Positions 1 to 9,874 of a DNA stretch of 64,000 bases are shown piece by piece. The notes beneath the pieces were generated by a model. That model ran no database searches, was not told the origin of the DNA, and saw only the letters and a program-made list of their open reading frames with translations. A program made the translations under genes and the position numbers. The DNA is from Paracoccaceae bacterium (GTDB lineage Bacteria > Pseudomonadota > Alphaproteobacteria > Rhodobacterales > Rhodobacteraceae): assembly GCA_027486345.1 (NCBI GenBank), contig JAIXPH010000028.1:39236-103235 (forward strand), read 5' to 3'. Position 1 is the stretch's first letter; every line of letters begins with the position of its first letter.

Positions 1-666
1 GGCCCGCAGGCGGGGCAGGGTGCGGCGCGCGGCGGTGAGGATATCCTCGATCCGCACCCGGCCTTCGAGATGCCCACGCTCCCACACGGCGGTTTGCGGC
101 GGCAAGAAGCCCGTCACCCCGATCCGCAGGGGGTGAGGGTGTCCGGTCTCATCGATCAGCACGCGGTCCAGCAGCACCCATGGCGCGACAAGGTTCAGCG
201 CCTCGGGTCGGTGGTTGGGCAGGTCACGTGGCGCGGCGGCGATGGCATTGGCGCTGACCACCGGAAAGGCCGCGGCGTCCACAGCCCGGATCAGATGCGG
301 CAAGCCGTGACTGAAGTCGTGATTGCCCAGCGTGCCCGCGTCATAGCCCAAGGCATTCATCGCGAGGATCACCGGATTGACCGGGCTTTGCGCTGCCATC
401 CCGTCCTGCGCCGCCAGATCGCCGAGCGCGCTGCCTTGCAGAAAATCGCCATTGTCGAACAGCAGGCAATTGGGCAATTCGGCCCGCGCGTCGGCGATGA
501 CACGGGCCAACGCGGCCATGCCGGTGCCCGGTGCCGGACAGTCCGTGGCATAATCCCACGGCAGGACCTGCGCATGCAGATCGGTGGTGGACAACAGACG
601 CAGGCGGAGCAGGACAGAGCGCCCCGGCCAGGGCAAGCCTTGTCGATCCTTGGAAACGTCTGCCAT
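1..666 (-). CDS. cpdB: 2',3'-cyclic-nucleotide 2'-phosphodiesterase / 3'-nucleotidase (5'-nucleotidase family), C-terminus cut by window edge
   Basis: The frame is open from the ATG at 664-666 to the left edge, so only the first 222 residues are present. They carry the metallophosphoesterase metal-binding blocks in family order: TTDLHAQ near residue 27 (Asp29, His31), DNGDFLQGS near 71, and GNHDF at 114-118. The family releases nucleoside and phosphate from 2',3'-cyclic nucleotides and 3'-nucleotides, using two metal ions, usually in the periplasm. No clear signal peptide is visible at this start, so export is uncertain. An AAGGG-like ribosome site precedes the ATG. The gene is divergent from nudC. 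A generic 5'-nucleotidase is the main alternative. Confidence 0.82.
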   Translation of the reverse strand, partial: MADVSKDRQGLPWPGRSVLLRLRLLSTTDLHAQVLPWDYATDCPAPGTGMAALARVIADARAELPNCLLFDNGDFLQGSALGDLAAQDGMAAQSPVNPVILAMNALGYDAGTLGNHDFSHGLPHLIRAVDAAAFPVVSANAIAAAPRDLPNHRPEALNLVAPWVLLDRVLIDETGHPHPLRIGVTGFLPPQTAVWERGHLEGRVRIEDILTAARRTLPRLRA

Positions 667-896
667 CCATCACCCTTTGCATCGGGCCGGTGGCTGCATG
701 GTCTGGCAGGTGTCATCAGGACACCCGCCGTTCGGCAAAGCTCTGCGGCCCGTTTCGCTTTGGCTAGCAGGTCGCGTCCGGTCTTGCAACCTGTGCGTGT
801 GCGCGCTGTGACATGAGCCTTTGCAGCGCTGCCGTGCCATGCCACAAGGTCGCGGTCCGGCGCACAGAGCCGTGGCGCAACGAGGGGAAGCGGGAC

Positions 897-1856
897 ATGC
901 GTATCGCCGAGACGGTCACCTTTGGCGGCTCCGGTCTGGACCGCGCGGCACATCTGCGCGGCGATGCGGCGGCGGTGGCAGCCTGTCTGGCGGCCGGACG
1001 GGTCTTGCCCCTGTGGCAGGGCAAGCCCTTGATGCGGGGCGCAGAGGATCTGGGCTGGCTGGCGGCGGGGCATGCGGTGCTGGCCGATGCGGTGGCCGCG
1101 CCGGTGTTTCTGGGGCTGGACGAAGCGGGCACGGGTCTTTTCGCGCAGGACGTCTCTGGCTGGCAGCCCGGTGCCGGGGTCGAGACGGTGCAGCCCGGTT
1201 TTCTGGACCCCACGGCGCAGCGCCATCCCGCGCTGACCGGGGAGTTCAGCTTTCAGGAATTGCGCGCGGTCATGGCGGCTCTGACGCCGCGCGCAGCGGA
1301 ACTGGCGGCGACGGCGCGGGCGATCACGGGCTGGCACCGCAGCCACGGGTTCTGCGCGGCCTGCGGGGCCGCAAGTGTGGTGGCCAAGGCCGGATGGCAG
1401 CGCGATTGCCCGGCCTGCGGCACCTCGCATTTCCCGCGCACTGATCCGGTGGTCATCATGCTGATCACCCATGGCAACCGGGTGCTGCTGGGGCGCAACG
1501 CCGCTTGGCCGCAGGGGATGTTTTCGTTGCTGGCGGGCTTCATCGAACCGGGTGAGACGATGGAGGCCGCCGTCCGCCGCGAGGTGTTCGAAGAGGCGGG
1601 CATCCGCGTCGGGCCGGTGCGCTATCTGGCCAGCCAGCCCTGGCCCTTCCCCGCTTCCTTGATGTTCGGCTGTGCCGGTGAGGCGCTGGATGACGCCATC
1701 ACCATCGACCCCGAAGAGATCGAGGATGCCCGCTGGATCACCCGCGAAGAGATGCTGACCGTGACGGCGGGGGTGCACCCCGAGATCAAACCTGCCCGCA
1801 AAGGGGCCATCGCGCATTTCCTGATTGCCAATTGGCTTGCCGACAGGCTGGATTGA
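897..1856 (+). CDS. nudC: NADH pyrophosphatase (Nudix hydrolase, NudC)
   Basis: This is a 319-residue Nudix hydrolase that splits NAD(H) into NMN(H) and AMP and, in other bacteria, removes NAD caps from RNA. The zinc ribbon is clear, with CAAC at residues 153-156 and CPAC at 171-174. It is followed by a full Nudix box (G-x5-E-x7-REVFEEAG-I, about residues 214-236) and the SQPWPFP signature of NADH diphosphatases near residue 246. I chose the ATG at 897 because GAGGGGAAG lies just upstream; a longer frame from 813 has no such site. The N-terminal 120 residues are the usual poorly conserved NudC domain. Confidence 0.93.
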   Translation: MRIAETVTFGGSGLDRAAHLRGDAAAVAACLAAGRVLPLWQGKPLMRGAEDLGWLAAGHAVLADAVAAPVFLGLDEAGTGLFAQDVSGWQPGAGVETVQPGFLDPTAQRHPALTGEFSFQELRAVMAALTPRAAELAATARAITGWHRSHGFCAACGAASVVAKAGWQRDCPACGTSHFPRTDPVVIMLITHGNRVLLGRNAAWPQGMFSLLAGFIEPGETMEAAVRREVFEEAGIRVGPVRYLASQPWPFPASLMFGCAGEALDDAITIDPEEIEDARWITREEMLTVTAGVHPEIKPARKGAIAHFLIANWLADRLD

Positions 1857-1914
1857 ACCCACATAACAGCGTAAAGCAAAAAGTCGGAATGGTAGGCGTG
1901 TTGAAGGCAGGCAC

Positions 1915-2388
1915 ATGAAACTCAGCGGCAGGACCGATATTCAGGCCCCCGTGGAATTCGTCTTCGATGCGATTTCCGATTTTGATTTCTGGGAACGTGC
2001 CGCGCTGCGGCGCGGAGCGGAAGTCACCCGCACCGACAAACTGCGCCAGCCCGCCCCGGGGATGAGCTGGATGATCCGCTTTGGCTGGCGCGGGCGGGAA
2101 CGTCAGAAGCATGTGGTGCTCAAGCAGCTTGACCGGCCAAACGCGGTGGCGGTCGATGGCGACAGCCCGTCGGTCGAAGGCGGGGCGACCTTGGAACTCG
2201 TGGCGTTGTCGGCCACGCGGGTGCGCATTCTCGTGCAGACCACGATCAAGCCGCGCACCCTTGCGGCGCGACTGTTTGTCCAATCGATGCGGCTGGCGCG
2301 CGGCAAGGTGGCGGCGCGCTATGACAAGAAGCTGCGCCAGATGGCCACGATCATCGAACAGCGCTACGAAGAGTCGCGCCGGGGATAG
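1915..2388 (+). CDS. SRPBCC (START-like) family protein
   Basis: This 157-residue soluble protein opens with the polyketide-cyclase/SRPBCC pattern: an initial beta strand (MKLSGRTDIQAP), then VEFVFDAISDFDFWERAA, and later antiparallel strands ending in a basic C-terminal helix rich in Arg and Lys. The fold binds hydrophobic ligands or lipids, but nothing visible defines the ligand. It begins 58 bases after nudC and ends 3 bases before the pheA stop, so the two genes are convergent. It may be co-transcribed with nudC. The function is unknown beyond the fold. Confidence 0.75.
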   Translation: MKLSGRTDIQAPVEFVFDAISDFDFWERAALRRGAEVTRTDKLRQPAPGMSWMIRFGWRGRERQKHVVLKQLDRPNAVAVDGDSPSVEGGATLELVALSATRVRILVQTTIKPRTLAARLFVQSMRLARGKVAARYDKKLRQMATIIEQRYEESRRG

Positions 2389-2391
2389 GCC

Positions 2392-3234
2392 TCAGCGGCG
2401 GCGGTCCGACGGATAGACGCCCAGCATGTTCAGCTCGGTCGTGAAGTAGCGCAGCTCGTCCAATGCGCGGGCGACGTTGGCATCCTCGGGGTGGCCTTCG
2501 ATGTCGGCGTAGAATTCCGTCGCCGTGAAGCTGCCGCCAACCATGTAGCTTTCCAGCTTGGTCATGTTCACGCCATTGGTCGCAAAGCCGCCCAGCGCCT
2601 TGTAGAGCGCTGCCGGGATGTTGCGGACGCGGAAGGTGAAGGTGGTGATCATCTCGCCCGCGCCACGGCGGGACTGGTCGGCCTCGCGGCTCATGACCAG
2701 AAAGCGGGTGGTGTTGTTGGCGTGATCCTCGATGTGGCGGGCGACCACGTCCAGCCCGTAGATCTGCGCGGCCAATTCGCTGGCCAGTGCGGCACGGGTC
2801 TTGTCCCCGGCCTCGGCCACCTCACGGGCGGCGCGGGCGTTGTCGGTGCTGACGCGGCCCTTGATTCCATGCGCTTTCAGGAAACCCGCGCATTGCGGCA
2901 GGATGACCACGTGGCCATGCGCCTCGCGGATGTCCTCCAACCGTGCACCGGGCACGCCCAGAAGGTTGACATGGACCCGCACGAAGGCCTCATCCACGAT
3001 GTGCAGACCGGCCTTCGGCAAGAGGCTGTGCACATCCGCAACCCGGCCATAGGTCGAATTCTCGACGGCCAGCATGCCCAGATCGACCTCGCCCGCGCGG
3101 GTCATTTCAACAACATCTTCAAAGGTCTGGCAGGGAACGGCCTCATAGCCGGGGCGGGCTTGCGCGCAGGCTTGGTGGGAATAGGCGCCCAGTTCGCCCT
3201 GAAATGCGATCCGACCCTTGCTCTGCCCCGTCAT
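2392..3234 (-). CDS. pheA: prephenate dehydratase
   Basis: Converts prephenate to phenylpyruvate in phenylalanine synthesis. The 280-residue protein begins with the characteristic RIAFQGELGAYSHQA block, continues with the substrate-binding region including NNTTRFLVM, and ends in an ACT regulatory domain (TFTFRVRNIPAALYKALG through ESYMVGGSFTATEFYADIEGH). There is no chorismate mutase domain, so this is the monofunctional form. The ATG at 3234 puts the start close to the conserved fold; an in-frame upstream start (3276) adds 14 residues that do not look conserved. It is divergent from the cytochrome gene. Confidence 0.93.
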   Translation of the reverse strand: MTGQSKGRIAFQGELGAYSHQACAQARPGYEAVPCQTFEDVVEMTRAGEVDLGMLAVENSTYGRVADVHSLLPKAGLHIVDEAFVRVHVNLLGVPGARLEDIREAHGHVVILPQCAGFLKAHGIKGRVSTDNARAAREVAEAGDKTRAALASELAAQIYGLDVVARHIEDHANNTTRFLVMSREADQSRRGAGEMITTFTFRVRNIPAALYKALGGFATNGVNMTKLESYMVGGSFTATEFYADIEGHPEDANVARALDELRYFTTELNMLGVYPSDRRR

Positions 3235-3358
3235 GCCGCGCCCCCGAAATTCCGACAAAAAGCCCCTGCGGGGCAATCGGTCGCGCTAGTACACCTTGAA
3301 ACAGGTGGGGGGAAGCAGATAGATACCGCGCCAAAGAACGGCCAAAGGAAGGCGAGAC

Positions 3359-3883
3359 ATGTTCGACACGATGACCATGACCAAGACGGTGGGGGCGGTT
3401 TGCGGCTCGCTTCTGGTGTTCCTGCTGGGCGGCTGGGCGGCAAGCTCTCTGTATCACGTCGGGGCGGAAGGCCATGGCGCGGAAGGTGAACTGACGCAGG
3501 CCTATTCCATCGACACCGGCGCCGAGGAAGCCCCCGCCGCCGAAGAAGAAGGGCCGGACTTCGCCACCGTGCTGGCATCGGCCGATGCGGCCGCAGGCGA
3601 GAAGGTCTTTGCCAAGTGCAAATCCTGCCACCACATCGATGGCACCGACGCGACCGGCCCGCACCTGAACGGCGTGGTTGACCGTCAAAAGGCCGCCGCC
3701 GCCGGTTACGCCTATTCCGAAGCGCTGGCCGCGATGTCCGCTGATGCCTGGACCCCGGAAAACCTGAACGGCTTCCTCACCAGCCCCAAGAACTACATGC
3801 CGGGCACCAAGATGTCCTTCGCCGGTCTGCCGAAAGTCGAAGACCGCGCCAATGTGATCGCCTATCTCGCGACGCTGAAATAA
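3359..3883 (+). CDS. cycM: membrane-anchored c-type cytochrome (CycM/cytochrome c552-like)
   Basis: The 174-residue protein has one uncleaved N-terminal membrane anchor (about residues 10-30). An acidic, Ala/Glu/Pro-rich tether follows to about residue 66, then a class I cytochrome c domain with CKSCH at 87-91 and a methionine ligand in the YMPGTKM segment. This layout matches CycM/cytochrome c552 of Paracoccus and cytochrome cy of Rhodobacter, which carry electrons from the bc1 complex to terminal oxidases at the periplasmic face of the inner membrane. A good intrinsic terminator follows at 3911. The cbb3 oxidase 12 kb away is a plausible electron acceptor, which is inference. Confidence 0.88.
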   Translation: MFDTMTMTKTVGAVCGSLLVFLLGGWAASSLYHVGAEGHGAEGELTQAYSIDTGAEEAPAAEEEGPDFATVLASADAAAGEKVFAKCKSCHHIDGTDATGPHLNGVVDRQKAAAAGYAYSEALAAMSADAWTPENLNGFLTSPKNYMPGTKMSFAGLPKVEDRANVIAYLATLK

Positions 3884-3910
3884 CGGCACCTGCCTGTGGC
3901 AGCGCCCTGC

Positions 3911-3945
3911 GCCCGGTCCGAAAGGCCGGGCGTTTTGCTTTTGCG
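3911..3945 (+). terminator. intrinsic terminator after the cytochrome gene
   Basis: A GC-rich stem (GCCCGG with CCGGGC, extended by CC/GG around a GAAA loop) is followed at once by GTTTTGCTTTT. It lies 28 bases past the cytochrome stop codon. Confidence 0.85.
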
Positions 3946-4057
3946 CGACGGTTTCACGCAATCGCAACTTGCCCTTGGCGATGCGGCGGCTAACCTGTCA
4001 GATCAGGCGAAGGCGGTGCGGGGCGAACCGCGCCCGAAGCGACAGGGGAAGAGTGGC

Positions 4058-5983
4058 ATGGCACGACAGGGTAAGGCTTTGCGGCGCGGGGCGGTTGCAA
4101 GGGCACAGGACATGCGCCCGGTGCTGCACTGGATCGGCGCGACGGCCTTCGGGCTTGCGCTGGCGGGCTTTGCGACCGGTCTGCGCGCACAAGAGGTGAC
4201 CGTCAGCCACGCCATCACCACCTTCGGCGATCCGCCGAAATATCCCGCGGATTTCCAGCATCTGGATTACGTCAACCCCGACGCGCCCAAGGGCGGCGAG
4301 ATTTCGCAATGGACCTTTGGCGGTTTTGACAGCCTGAACCCCTATTCGGTCGAAGGGCGCTCGGCGGCGCTGGCCTCGGCCCCGCTGGAGTCGATCCTGA
4401 CCAGCACCGCGGATGAGATCGGCACCTCGTACTGCCTGCTGTGCGAGACGATGGAATATCCCACTGATCGGTCCTGGGTGATCTTCAACCTGCGGCCGGA
4501 TGTCAAATTCTCGGACGGCACGCCGCTGACGGCCGATGATGTGCTGTTTTCCTATGAGACCTTTCTGGCCAAGGGTCTGACCGATTTCCGCACCATCCTT
4601 GCCGATCAGGTGGACAAGGCCGAAGTTCTGGGGCCGCTGAAGATCAAGTTCACCTTCAAGACCGGCATCCCGACGCGTGACCTGCCTGAGGCGGTGGGGG
4701 GTCTGCCGGTCCTGTCCAAGGCGGATTACACTGCCAAGGGGATGGACCTTGAGAAATCCTCGACCACGCCCTTCCTTGGCTCCGGTCCCTATGTGTTCGA
4801 CAGCGTGGACATGGGCCGGTCGATCACATGGAAGCGCAACCCGGACTATTGGGGCGAAGACCTGCCGATCAATCGCGGGCGGTCGAACTTCGACAAGATC
4901 ACCTATGAGTATTACGGCGACTACGACGCCGCCTTCGAAGGCTTCAAGGGGGGCGACTACACCTTCCGTCAGGAAGCCTCGTCGATCACATGGGCCACGC
5001 GCTATGACTTTCCGGCGCTGGCCAATGGCTGGGTGAAGAAAGAGGAAATCCCGAACGGCGCCAAGGCCAATGGTCAGGCCTTCCTGTTCAACCTGCGGCG
5101 GGAAAAGTTTCAGGACCCGAAGGTGCGTCAGGCCATCGGGCTGATGTTCAACTTCGAATGGTCCAACGCCACGCTGTTCTATGGCCTGTACAGCCGGATC
5201 AATTCGGTATGGGAAAACTCGTGGCTGGCCGCCGAGGGCGCACCCTCGCCCGAAGAGGCGGCGATCCTGAAGCCCTTGGTCGATGAGGGGCTGTTGCCCG
5301 CCTCCATCCTGACGGATGAGGCGGTGATGGCGCCTTCGTCCGGGGAGCGGCAGTTGGACCGCAACAATCTGCGCGCCGCTTCGGCCCTTCTGGATGAGGC
5401 GGGCTGGACCGTGGGCGATGACGGCCTGCGCCGCAATGCCAAGGGCGATACGCTGCGGGTGGAATTCCTGAACGACAGCCCGACCTTTGACCGCGTGATC
5501 CTGCCCTTCATCGAAAACCTGAAGGCGCTGGGCGTTGATGCGATCCTGACCGGGGTGGACAATGCCCAGATGGAAAGCCGCACGCGCCCGCCAAGCTATG
5601 ATTTCGATATCATCGTCGGCAATGCGCGGTCGGGCTACATCTCGGGGTCCGAGTTGATGCAGTTCTATGGCTCTGACACCGCCGATGTGTCGGCCTTCAA
5701 CCTGATGGGCCTGAAATCCCCGGCGGCGGATCGGGTGATCCAGACGGTGATGGCGGCCAAGTCCAAGGATGAACTGACCGTGGCGACCAAGGCGCTGGAC
5801 CGTGTGTTGCGGGCCGAACGCTTCTGGGTGCCGCAATGGTTCAAGGCCTCCAGCTGGGTGGCCTATCTGGACATGTACGCCTACCCCGCAAACCTGCCGC
5901 CCTATGCGCTGGGCGAGTTGGATTTCTGGTGGTATGACGCGGCCAAGGCGGAAAAGCTGAAAGCGGCAGGCGCACTCAAGTGA
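4058..5983 (+). CDS. yejA: extracellular solute-binding protein of a peptide / microcin C-type ABC importer
   Basis: This 641-residue periplasmic binding protein belongs to the SBP family 5 (oligopeptide) class. It starts at an ATG with AGGGGAAGAG upstream. A long basic n-region and hydrophobic stretch (about residues 22-40) lead to a likely cleavage site at RA|QEV near residue 44. The mature N-terminus HAITTFGDPPKYPADFQHLDYVNP and the segment DAPKGGE are typical of YejA. It would capture peptides or peptide-nucleotide compounds and deliver them to the permeases encoded 31 bases downstream. An upstream extension of the frame to 3896 overlaps the terminator and is rejected. Confidence 0.9.
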   Translation: MARQGKALRRGAVARAQDMRPVLHWIGATAFGLALAGFATGLRAQEVTVSHAITTFGDPPKYPADFQHLDYVNPDAPKGGEISQWTFGGFDSLNPYSVEGRSAALASAPLESILTSTADEIGTSYCLLCETMEYPTDRSWVIFNLRPDVKFSDGTPLTADDVLFSYETFLAKGLTDFRTILADQVDKAEVLGPLKIKFTFKTGIPTRDLPEAVGGLPVLSKADYTAKGMDLEKSSTTPFLGSGPYVFDSVDMGRSITWKRNPDYWGEDLPINRGRSNFDKITYEYYGDYDAAFEGFKGGDYTFRQEASSITWATRYDFPALANGWVKKEEIPNGAKANGQAFLFNLRREKFQDPKVRQAIGLMFNFEWSNATLFYGLYSRINSVWENSWLAAEGAPSPEEAAILKPLVDEGLLPASILTDEAVMAPSSGERQLDRNNLRAASALLDEAGWTVGDDGLRRNAKGDTLRVEFLNDSPTFDRVILPFIENLKALGVDAILTGVDNAQMESRTRPPSYDFDIIVGNARSGYISGSELMQFYGSDTADVSAFNLMGLKSPAADRVIQTVMAAKSKDELTVATKALDRVLRAERFWVPQWFKASSWVAYLDMYAYPANLPPYALGELDFWWYDAAKAEKLKAAGALK

Positions 5984-6014
5984 ACATCCCCATGGCCGAC
6001 CGGAGCCACGCCTG

Positions 6015-7166
6015 ATGGGCGCCTACATCCTGCGCAGGCTGCTGCTCATCATCCCGACGCTGTTCGGGATCATGGTGCTGAACTTTTTCCTGACCCAATT
6101 CGTCCCCGGCGGCCCCATCGAACAGGTGGCGGCGCGGCTGGAGGGCGACGGCGACTCGCTGCAATCCATCGCGGGCAGCGGGGATGCCGCCGCGTCGGGA
6201 CAACAGGAACAGGATCAGGGCTACATCGGCGCGCGCGGCCTGCCGCCCGAATTCCTCGCCAAGCTGGAGGTGCAGTTCGGCTTTGCCCGCATCGTCTGCG
6301 CCGAAGGCCACACCGGCACGCCGGACCTGAAAGACCCCGCCTGCACCAAGGAAACGATCCCGACGGTGGAACGGTTCCTCATCATGATGGGGAATTATCT
6401 GACCTTCGACTTCGGGCAGAGCTATTTCCGGTCGATCTCGGTCATGGACCTTGTGCTGGAAAAGATGCCCGTGTCGATCACGCTGGGCCTGTGGTCCACG
6501 CTGATCGCCTATCTGATCTCGATCCCGATGGGAATCCGCAAGGCCGTGCGCGACGGTACGCCCTTTGACACATGGACATCGGGGGCCATCATCATCGGCT
6601 ATGCCATCCCCGGATTCCTGTTCGCTATCCTGCTGCTGGTGCTGTTCGCGGGCGGGTCCTATTGGAAAATCTTCCCCCTGCGCGGCCTGACCTCTGAGAA
6701 TTGGGAGGAGCTGAGCCTGTGGGGCAAGGCGGTGGATTACATCTGGCACATCACCTTGCCGGTGATCGCCTCGACCATCTCCAGCTTTGCCACCTTGACC
6801 CTGCTGACCAAGAACAGCTTTCTGGACGAGATCAAGAAGCAATATGTCACCACCGCCCGCGCCAAGGGATTGGCGGAAAGCCGTGTGCTTTATGGCCATG
6901 TCTTCCGCAATGCGATGCTGATCGTGATCGCGGGGTTCCCGGCGCTCTTCGTGTCGGTGTTCTTTGGCGGGTCGGTCATCATCGAGACGGTGTTTTCGCT
7001 CGACGGTCTGGGCCAATTGGGTTTCCGCGCCGCTGTCGAACGGGATTACCCGGTGATCTTTGGCACCTTGTTCTTCTTTGGCCTGATCGGCCTTGTGATG
7101 CAGTTGATTTCTGACCTGATGTACGTCTGGATCGACCCCCGCATCGATTTTGAGCGGAGGGGGTGA
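6015..7166 (+). CDS. yejB: ABC transporter permease, YejB type
   Basis: This 383-residue inner-membrane permease opens with the DppB/OppB-like first helix (ILRRLLLIIPTLFGIMVLNFF). The YejB-specific large periplasmic insert follows at about residues 35-140, then a binding-protein-dependent permease domain. The coupling loop that contacts the ATPase is visible (ARAKGLAESRVLYGHVFRNA). It is the second gene of the yejABEF operon, and yejE starts 3 bases after its stop. Confidence 0.92.
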   Translation: MGAYILRRLLLIIPTLFGIMVLNFFLTQFVPGGPIEQVAARLEGDGDSLQSIAGSGDAAASGQQEQDQGYIGARGLPPEFLAKLEVQFGFARIVCAEGHTGTPDLKDPACTKETIPTVERFLIMMGNYLTFDFGQSYFRSISVMDLVLEKMPVSITLGLWSTLIAYLISIPMGIRKAVRDGTPFDTWTSGAIIIGYAIPGFLFAILLLVLFAGGSYWKIFPLRGLTSENWEELSLWGKAVDYIWHITLPVIASTISSFATLTLLTKNSFLDEIKKQYVTTARAKGLAESRVLYGHVFRNAMLIVIAGFPALFVSVFFGGSVIIETVFSLDGLGQLGFRAAVERDYPVIFGTLFFFGLIGLVMQLISDLMYVWIDPRIDFERRG

Positions 7167-7169
7167 GAG

Positions 7170-8279
7170 ATGGCCCTGTCGCCCCTGAACCAGCGCCGCT
7201 GGCGCAACTTCAAATCCAACCGCCGGGCCTATTGGTCGCTGGTGATCTTTTCGATCCTCTATGGCCTGTCGCTTTGTGCCGAGGTGGTGGCCAATGACAA
7301 GCCGCTGCTGGCGTCCTACAAGGGTGAGCTTCACGCGCCCTTCCTGTTCTTCTACCCCGAAACCGCCTTTGGCGGCGATTTCCGGACCGAGGCTGATTAC
7401 CGCCAGCCCGAGGTGCAATGCCTGATCGTGGCGGCGGGGTCCGAGGCATGCTGGGATGATCCCGAAGGCGTCTTGGCCGAGGCCGAGACGAAGGCCACGG
7501 CGGGCGGAGAGGCGATCCAGCAGGGTTGGATTCTGTGGGCGCCGATCCCGTTTTCCTACAACACCATCGTGGACAAGGGCGGTGCCGCCCCCGGTGCGCC
7601 GGATCAGATGAACTGGCTGGGCACCGACGACACCTCGCGCGATGTCTTGGCGCGGATCATCTACGGCTTCCGCCTGTCGGTCAGTTTCGCGCTGATCACC
7701 ACGCTTCTGACATCCGTCATCGGCATCGCGGCAGGGGCGGTGCAGGGCTATTTCGGCGGGCTGGTGGACCTTGTGTTCCAGCGCATCATCGAACTCTGGG
7801 GCGCGACGCCAACGCTTTACGTCATCATCATCGTGGCGGCGATCTTCCAGATGAGTTTCTGGCTACTGGTCATCCTGTCGGTGCTGTTCGGCTGGACGGC
7901 GCTGGTGGGCGTGGTGCGGGCCGAATTCCTGCGGGCGCGGAACTTCGAATATGTCCGCGCGGCGCGGGCCTTGGGCGTGCCCGACCGGGTGATCATGTAT
8001 CGCCACGTGCTGCCCAATGCGATGGTGGCCACGCTGACCATGCTGCCCTTCCTGATCACCGGGGCCATCGCCTCGCTGGCCACGCTGGATTATCTGGGCT
8101 TCGGTCTGCCCGCCTCGGCCCCGTCCTTGGGGGAACTGACGCAGCAGGCCAAGCAGAACATCCAGGCCCCGTGGCTGGCGTTTTCGGCCTTTTTCACCTT
8201 TGCCCTGATGCTGTCGATGCTGGTCTTCATCTTCGAAGGCGTGCGCGATGCCTTTGACCCGCGAAAGACCTTCCGATGA
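7170..8279 (+). CDS. yejE: ABC transporter permease, YejE type
   Basis: This 369-residue permease pairs with YejB. The first helix (SLVIFSILYGLSLCAEVVA) is followed by a long periplasmic segment with conserved aromatic residues. The permease domain begins near GTDDTSRDVLARIIYG, a DppC/OppC hallmark, and has the coupling loop RAARALGVPDRVIMYRHVLPN. The stop overlaps the start of the ATPase gene by 4 bases, indicating translational coupling. Confidence 0.92.
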   Translation: MALSPLNQRRWRNFKSNRRAYWSLVIFSILYGLSLCAEVVANDKPLLASYKGELHAPFLFFYPETAFGGDFRTEADYRQPEVQCLIVAAGSEACWDDPEGVLAEAETKATAGGEAIQQGWILWAPIPFSYNTIVDKGGAAPGAPDQMNWLGTDDTSRDVLARIIYGFRLSVSFALITTLLTSVIGIAAGAVQGYFGGLVDLVFQRIIELWGATPTLYVIIIVAAIFQMSFWLLVILSVLFGWTALVGVVRAEFLRARNFEYVRAARALGVPDRVIMYRHVLPNAMVATLTMLPFLITGAIASLATLDYLGFGLPASAPSLGELTQQAKQNIQAPWLAFSAFFTFALMLSMLVFIFEGVRDAFDPRKTFR

Positions 8280-9874
8280 GCGACGCGGTTCTGACGGTCG
8301 ATAACCTGTCCATCGCTTTCCGTCAGGACGGGGCCAGCCGCCCCGCCGTGCGCGGGGTCTCCTTTGCCGTCGGACGGGGGGAGACGGTGGCGCTGGTGGG
8401 CGAATCCGGGTCGGGCAAATCCGTGACCGCCCTGTCCACCGTGGGTCTTTTGCCCGACAGCGCCGAGGTGTCGGGGTCGATCCGTTACGGCGCGACCCAG
8501 ATGGTGGGGGCGGCGGAAAGCGTGCTGCGCGGTATCCGGGGCAATGACATCAGTTTCATATTTCAGGAACCGATGACCAGCCTGAACCCCCTGCATACGA
8601 TCGAACGGCAGTTGGGCGAAAGCCTTGCCCTGCATCAGGGGCTGAGCGGGGCCGCGGCGCGGGCGCGGATCATCGAGTTGTTGGGCAAGGTCGGCATCCG
8701 CGATGCCGAAAGCCGCCTGACCGCCTATCCGCATCAACTGTCCGGCGGGCAGCGCCAGCGGGTGATGATTGCGATGGCGCTGGCCAACGGGCCGGAGTTG
8801 TTGATTGCGGATGAACCCACCACCGCGCTGGACGTGACGATTCAGGCGCAGATCCTTGACCTCTTGGCCGAGTTGAAGGCGCGCGAGAACCTGAGCCTTC
8901 TGTTCATCACTCATGATCTTGGCATCGTGCGCCGCATCGCGGACCGGGTCTGCGTGATGAAGGATGGCGAGATCGTCGAACAAGGGCCTGCGGCGGAGGT
9001 GTTCTCCAATCCCCAGCACCCCTACACCCAGAAACTGCTGGCGGCCGAGGCGAAGGGATTGCCTGTCCCGGTCGCCGAAGCTGCCCCCGTGGTGGCGCAA
9101 ACCCAGAACCTGCGGGTCTGGTTTCCGATCCATGCCGGGCTGTTGCGGCGGGTTGTCGGCCATGTGAAGGCGGTGAACGACGCAACCCTGACCGTCCGCG
9201 CGGGCGAAACGCTGGGGATCGTGGGCGAGAGCGGGTCTGGCAAGACCACGCTGGCGCTGGCGATCCTGCGGTTGATCCCGTCCGAAGGGCGGGTGGTCTT
9301 CCTTGGCCAGAACCTTGGCGAACGGCAGGGCAAGGCCCTGCGCGATCTGCGCCGCGACATGCAGGTGGTGTTCCAAGACCCCTTCGGCAGCCTCTCGCCC
9401 CGCATGACGGCGGCGGAGATCATCGCCGAAGGGCTGGGCGTGCATGGCGTTGAACCGGGCCGCAACCGCCGCGACATGGTGGCCGAGATCATGGCCGAAG
9501 TGGGCTTGGACCCCGCGATGATGGACCGTTACCCGCATGAATTCTCGGGCGGGCAGCGCCAGCGCATCGCCATCGCGCGGGCGATGATCTTGCGGCCCAA
9601 GTTGGTGGTGCTGGACGAACCCACATCGGCGCTGGACATGACGGTGCAGGTGCAGATCGTGGAGTTGCTCCGCGACTTGCAGCGCAAATGGGGGCTGGCC
9701 TATGTTTTCATCAGCCACGATTTGCGGGTGGTGCGAGCTTTGTCGCATAAGGTGATGGTGATGCGGAACGGTGACGTGGTTGAATCCGGCGCGGCAGAGG
9801 CGGTCTTTGCCAATCCCCAAAGCGACTATACCCGCACGCTGATGGCGGCAGCCTTCGGCGGGCCGGTGGCATGA
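8276..9874 (+). CDS. yejF: double ATP-binding protein of the Yej-type importer
   Basis: This 532-residue protein is two fused ABC ATPase domains that power peptide import. Each half has its own Walker A (GESGSGKS at residues 42-49; GESGSGKT in the second half), signature ([16 protein letters not shown]) and Walker B followed by EPTTALD or EPTSALD. The linker carries the oligopeptide-transporter motif NPQHPYTQ. YejF is characteristically a fused DppD-DppF. Both ends overlap their neighbours by ATGA. Confidence 0.94.
   Translation: MSDAVLTVDNLSIAFRQDGASRPAVRGVSFAVGRGETVALVGESGSGKSVTALSTVGLLPDSAEVSGSIRYGATQMVGAAESVLRGIRGNDISFIFQEPMTSLNPLHTIERQLGESLALHQGLSGAAARARIIELLGKVGIRDAESRLTAYPHQLSGGQRQRVMIAMALANGPELLIADEPTTALDVTIQAQILDLLAELKARENLSLLFITHDLGIVRRIADRVCVMKDGEIVEQGPAAEVFSNPQHPYTQKLLAAEAKGLPVPVAEAAPVVAQTQNLRVWFPIHAGLLRRVVGHVKAVNDATLTVRAGETLGIVGESGSGKTTLALAILRLIPSEGRVVFLGQNLGERQGKALRDLRRDMQVVFQDPFGSLSPRMTAAEIIAEGLGVHGVEPGRNRRDMVAEIMAEVGLDPAMMDRYPHEFSGGQRQRIAIARAMILRPKLVVLDEPTSALDMTVQVQIVELLRDLQRKWGLAYVFISHDLRVVRALSHKVMVMRNGDVVESGAAEAVFANPQSDYTRTLMAAAFGGPVA

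Noticed and set aside
369..1916. Long minus-strand open frame opposite nudC and running into cpdB
   Set aside because: nudC has full Nudix and zinc motifs on the other strand, and the cpdB frame is different. The predicted product is low-complexity His/Arg/Pro sequence.
3896..4057. N-terminal extension of YejA
   Set aside because: It overlaps an intrinsic terminator and would bury the signal peptide more than 70 residues in. The ATG at 4058 has a good ribosome site.
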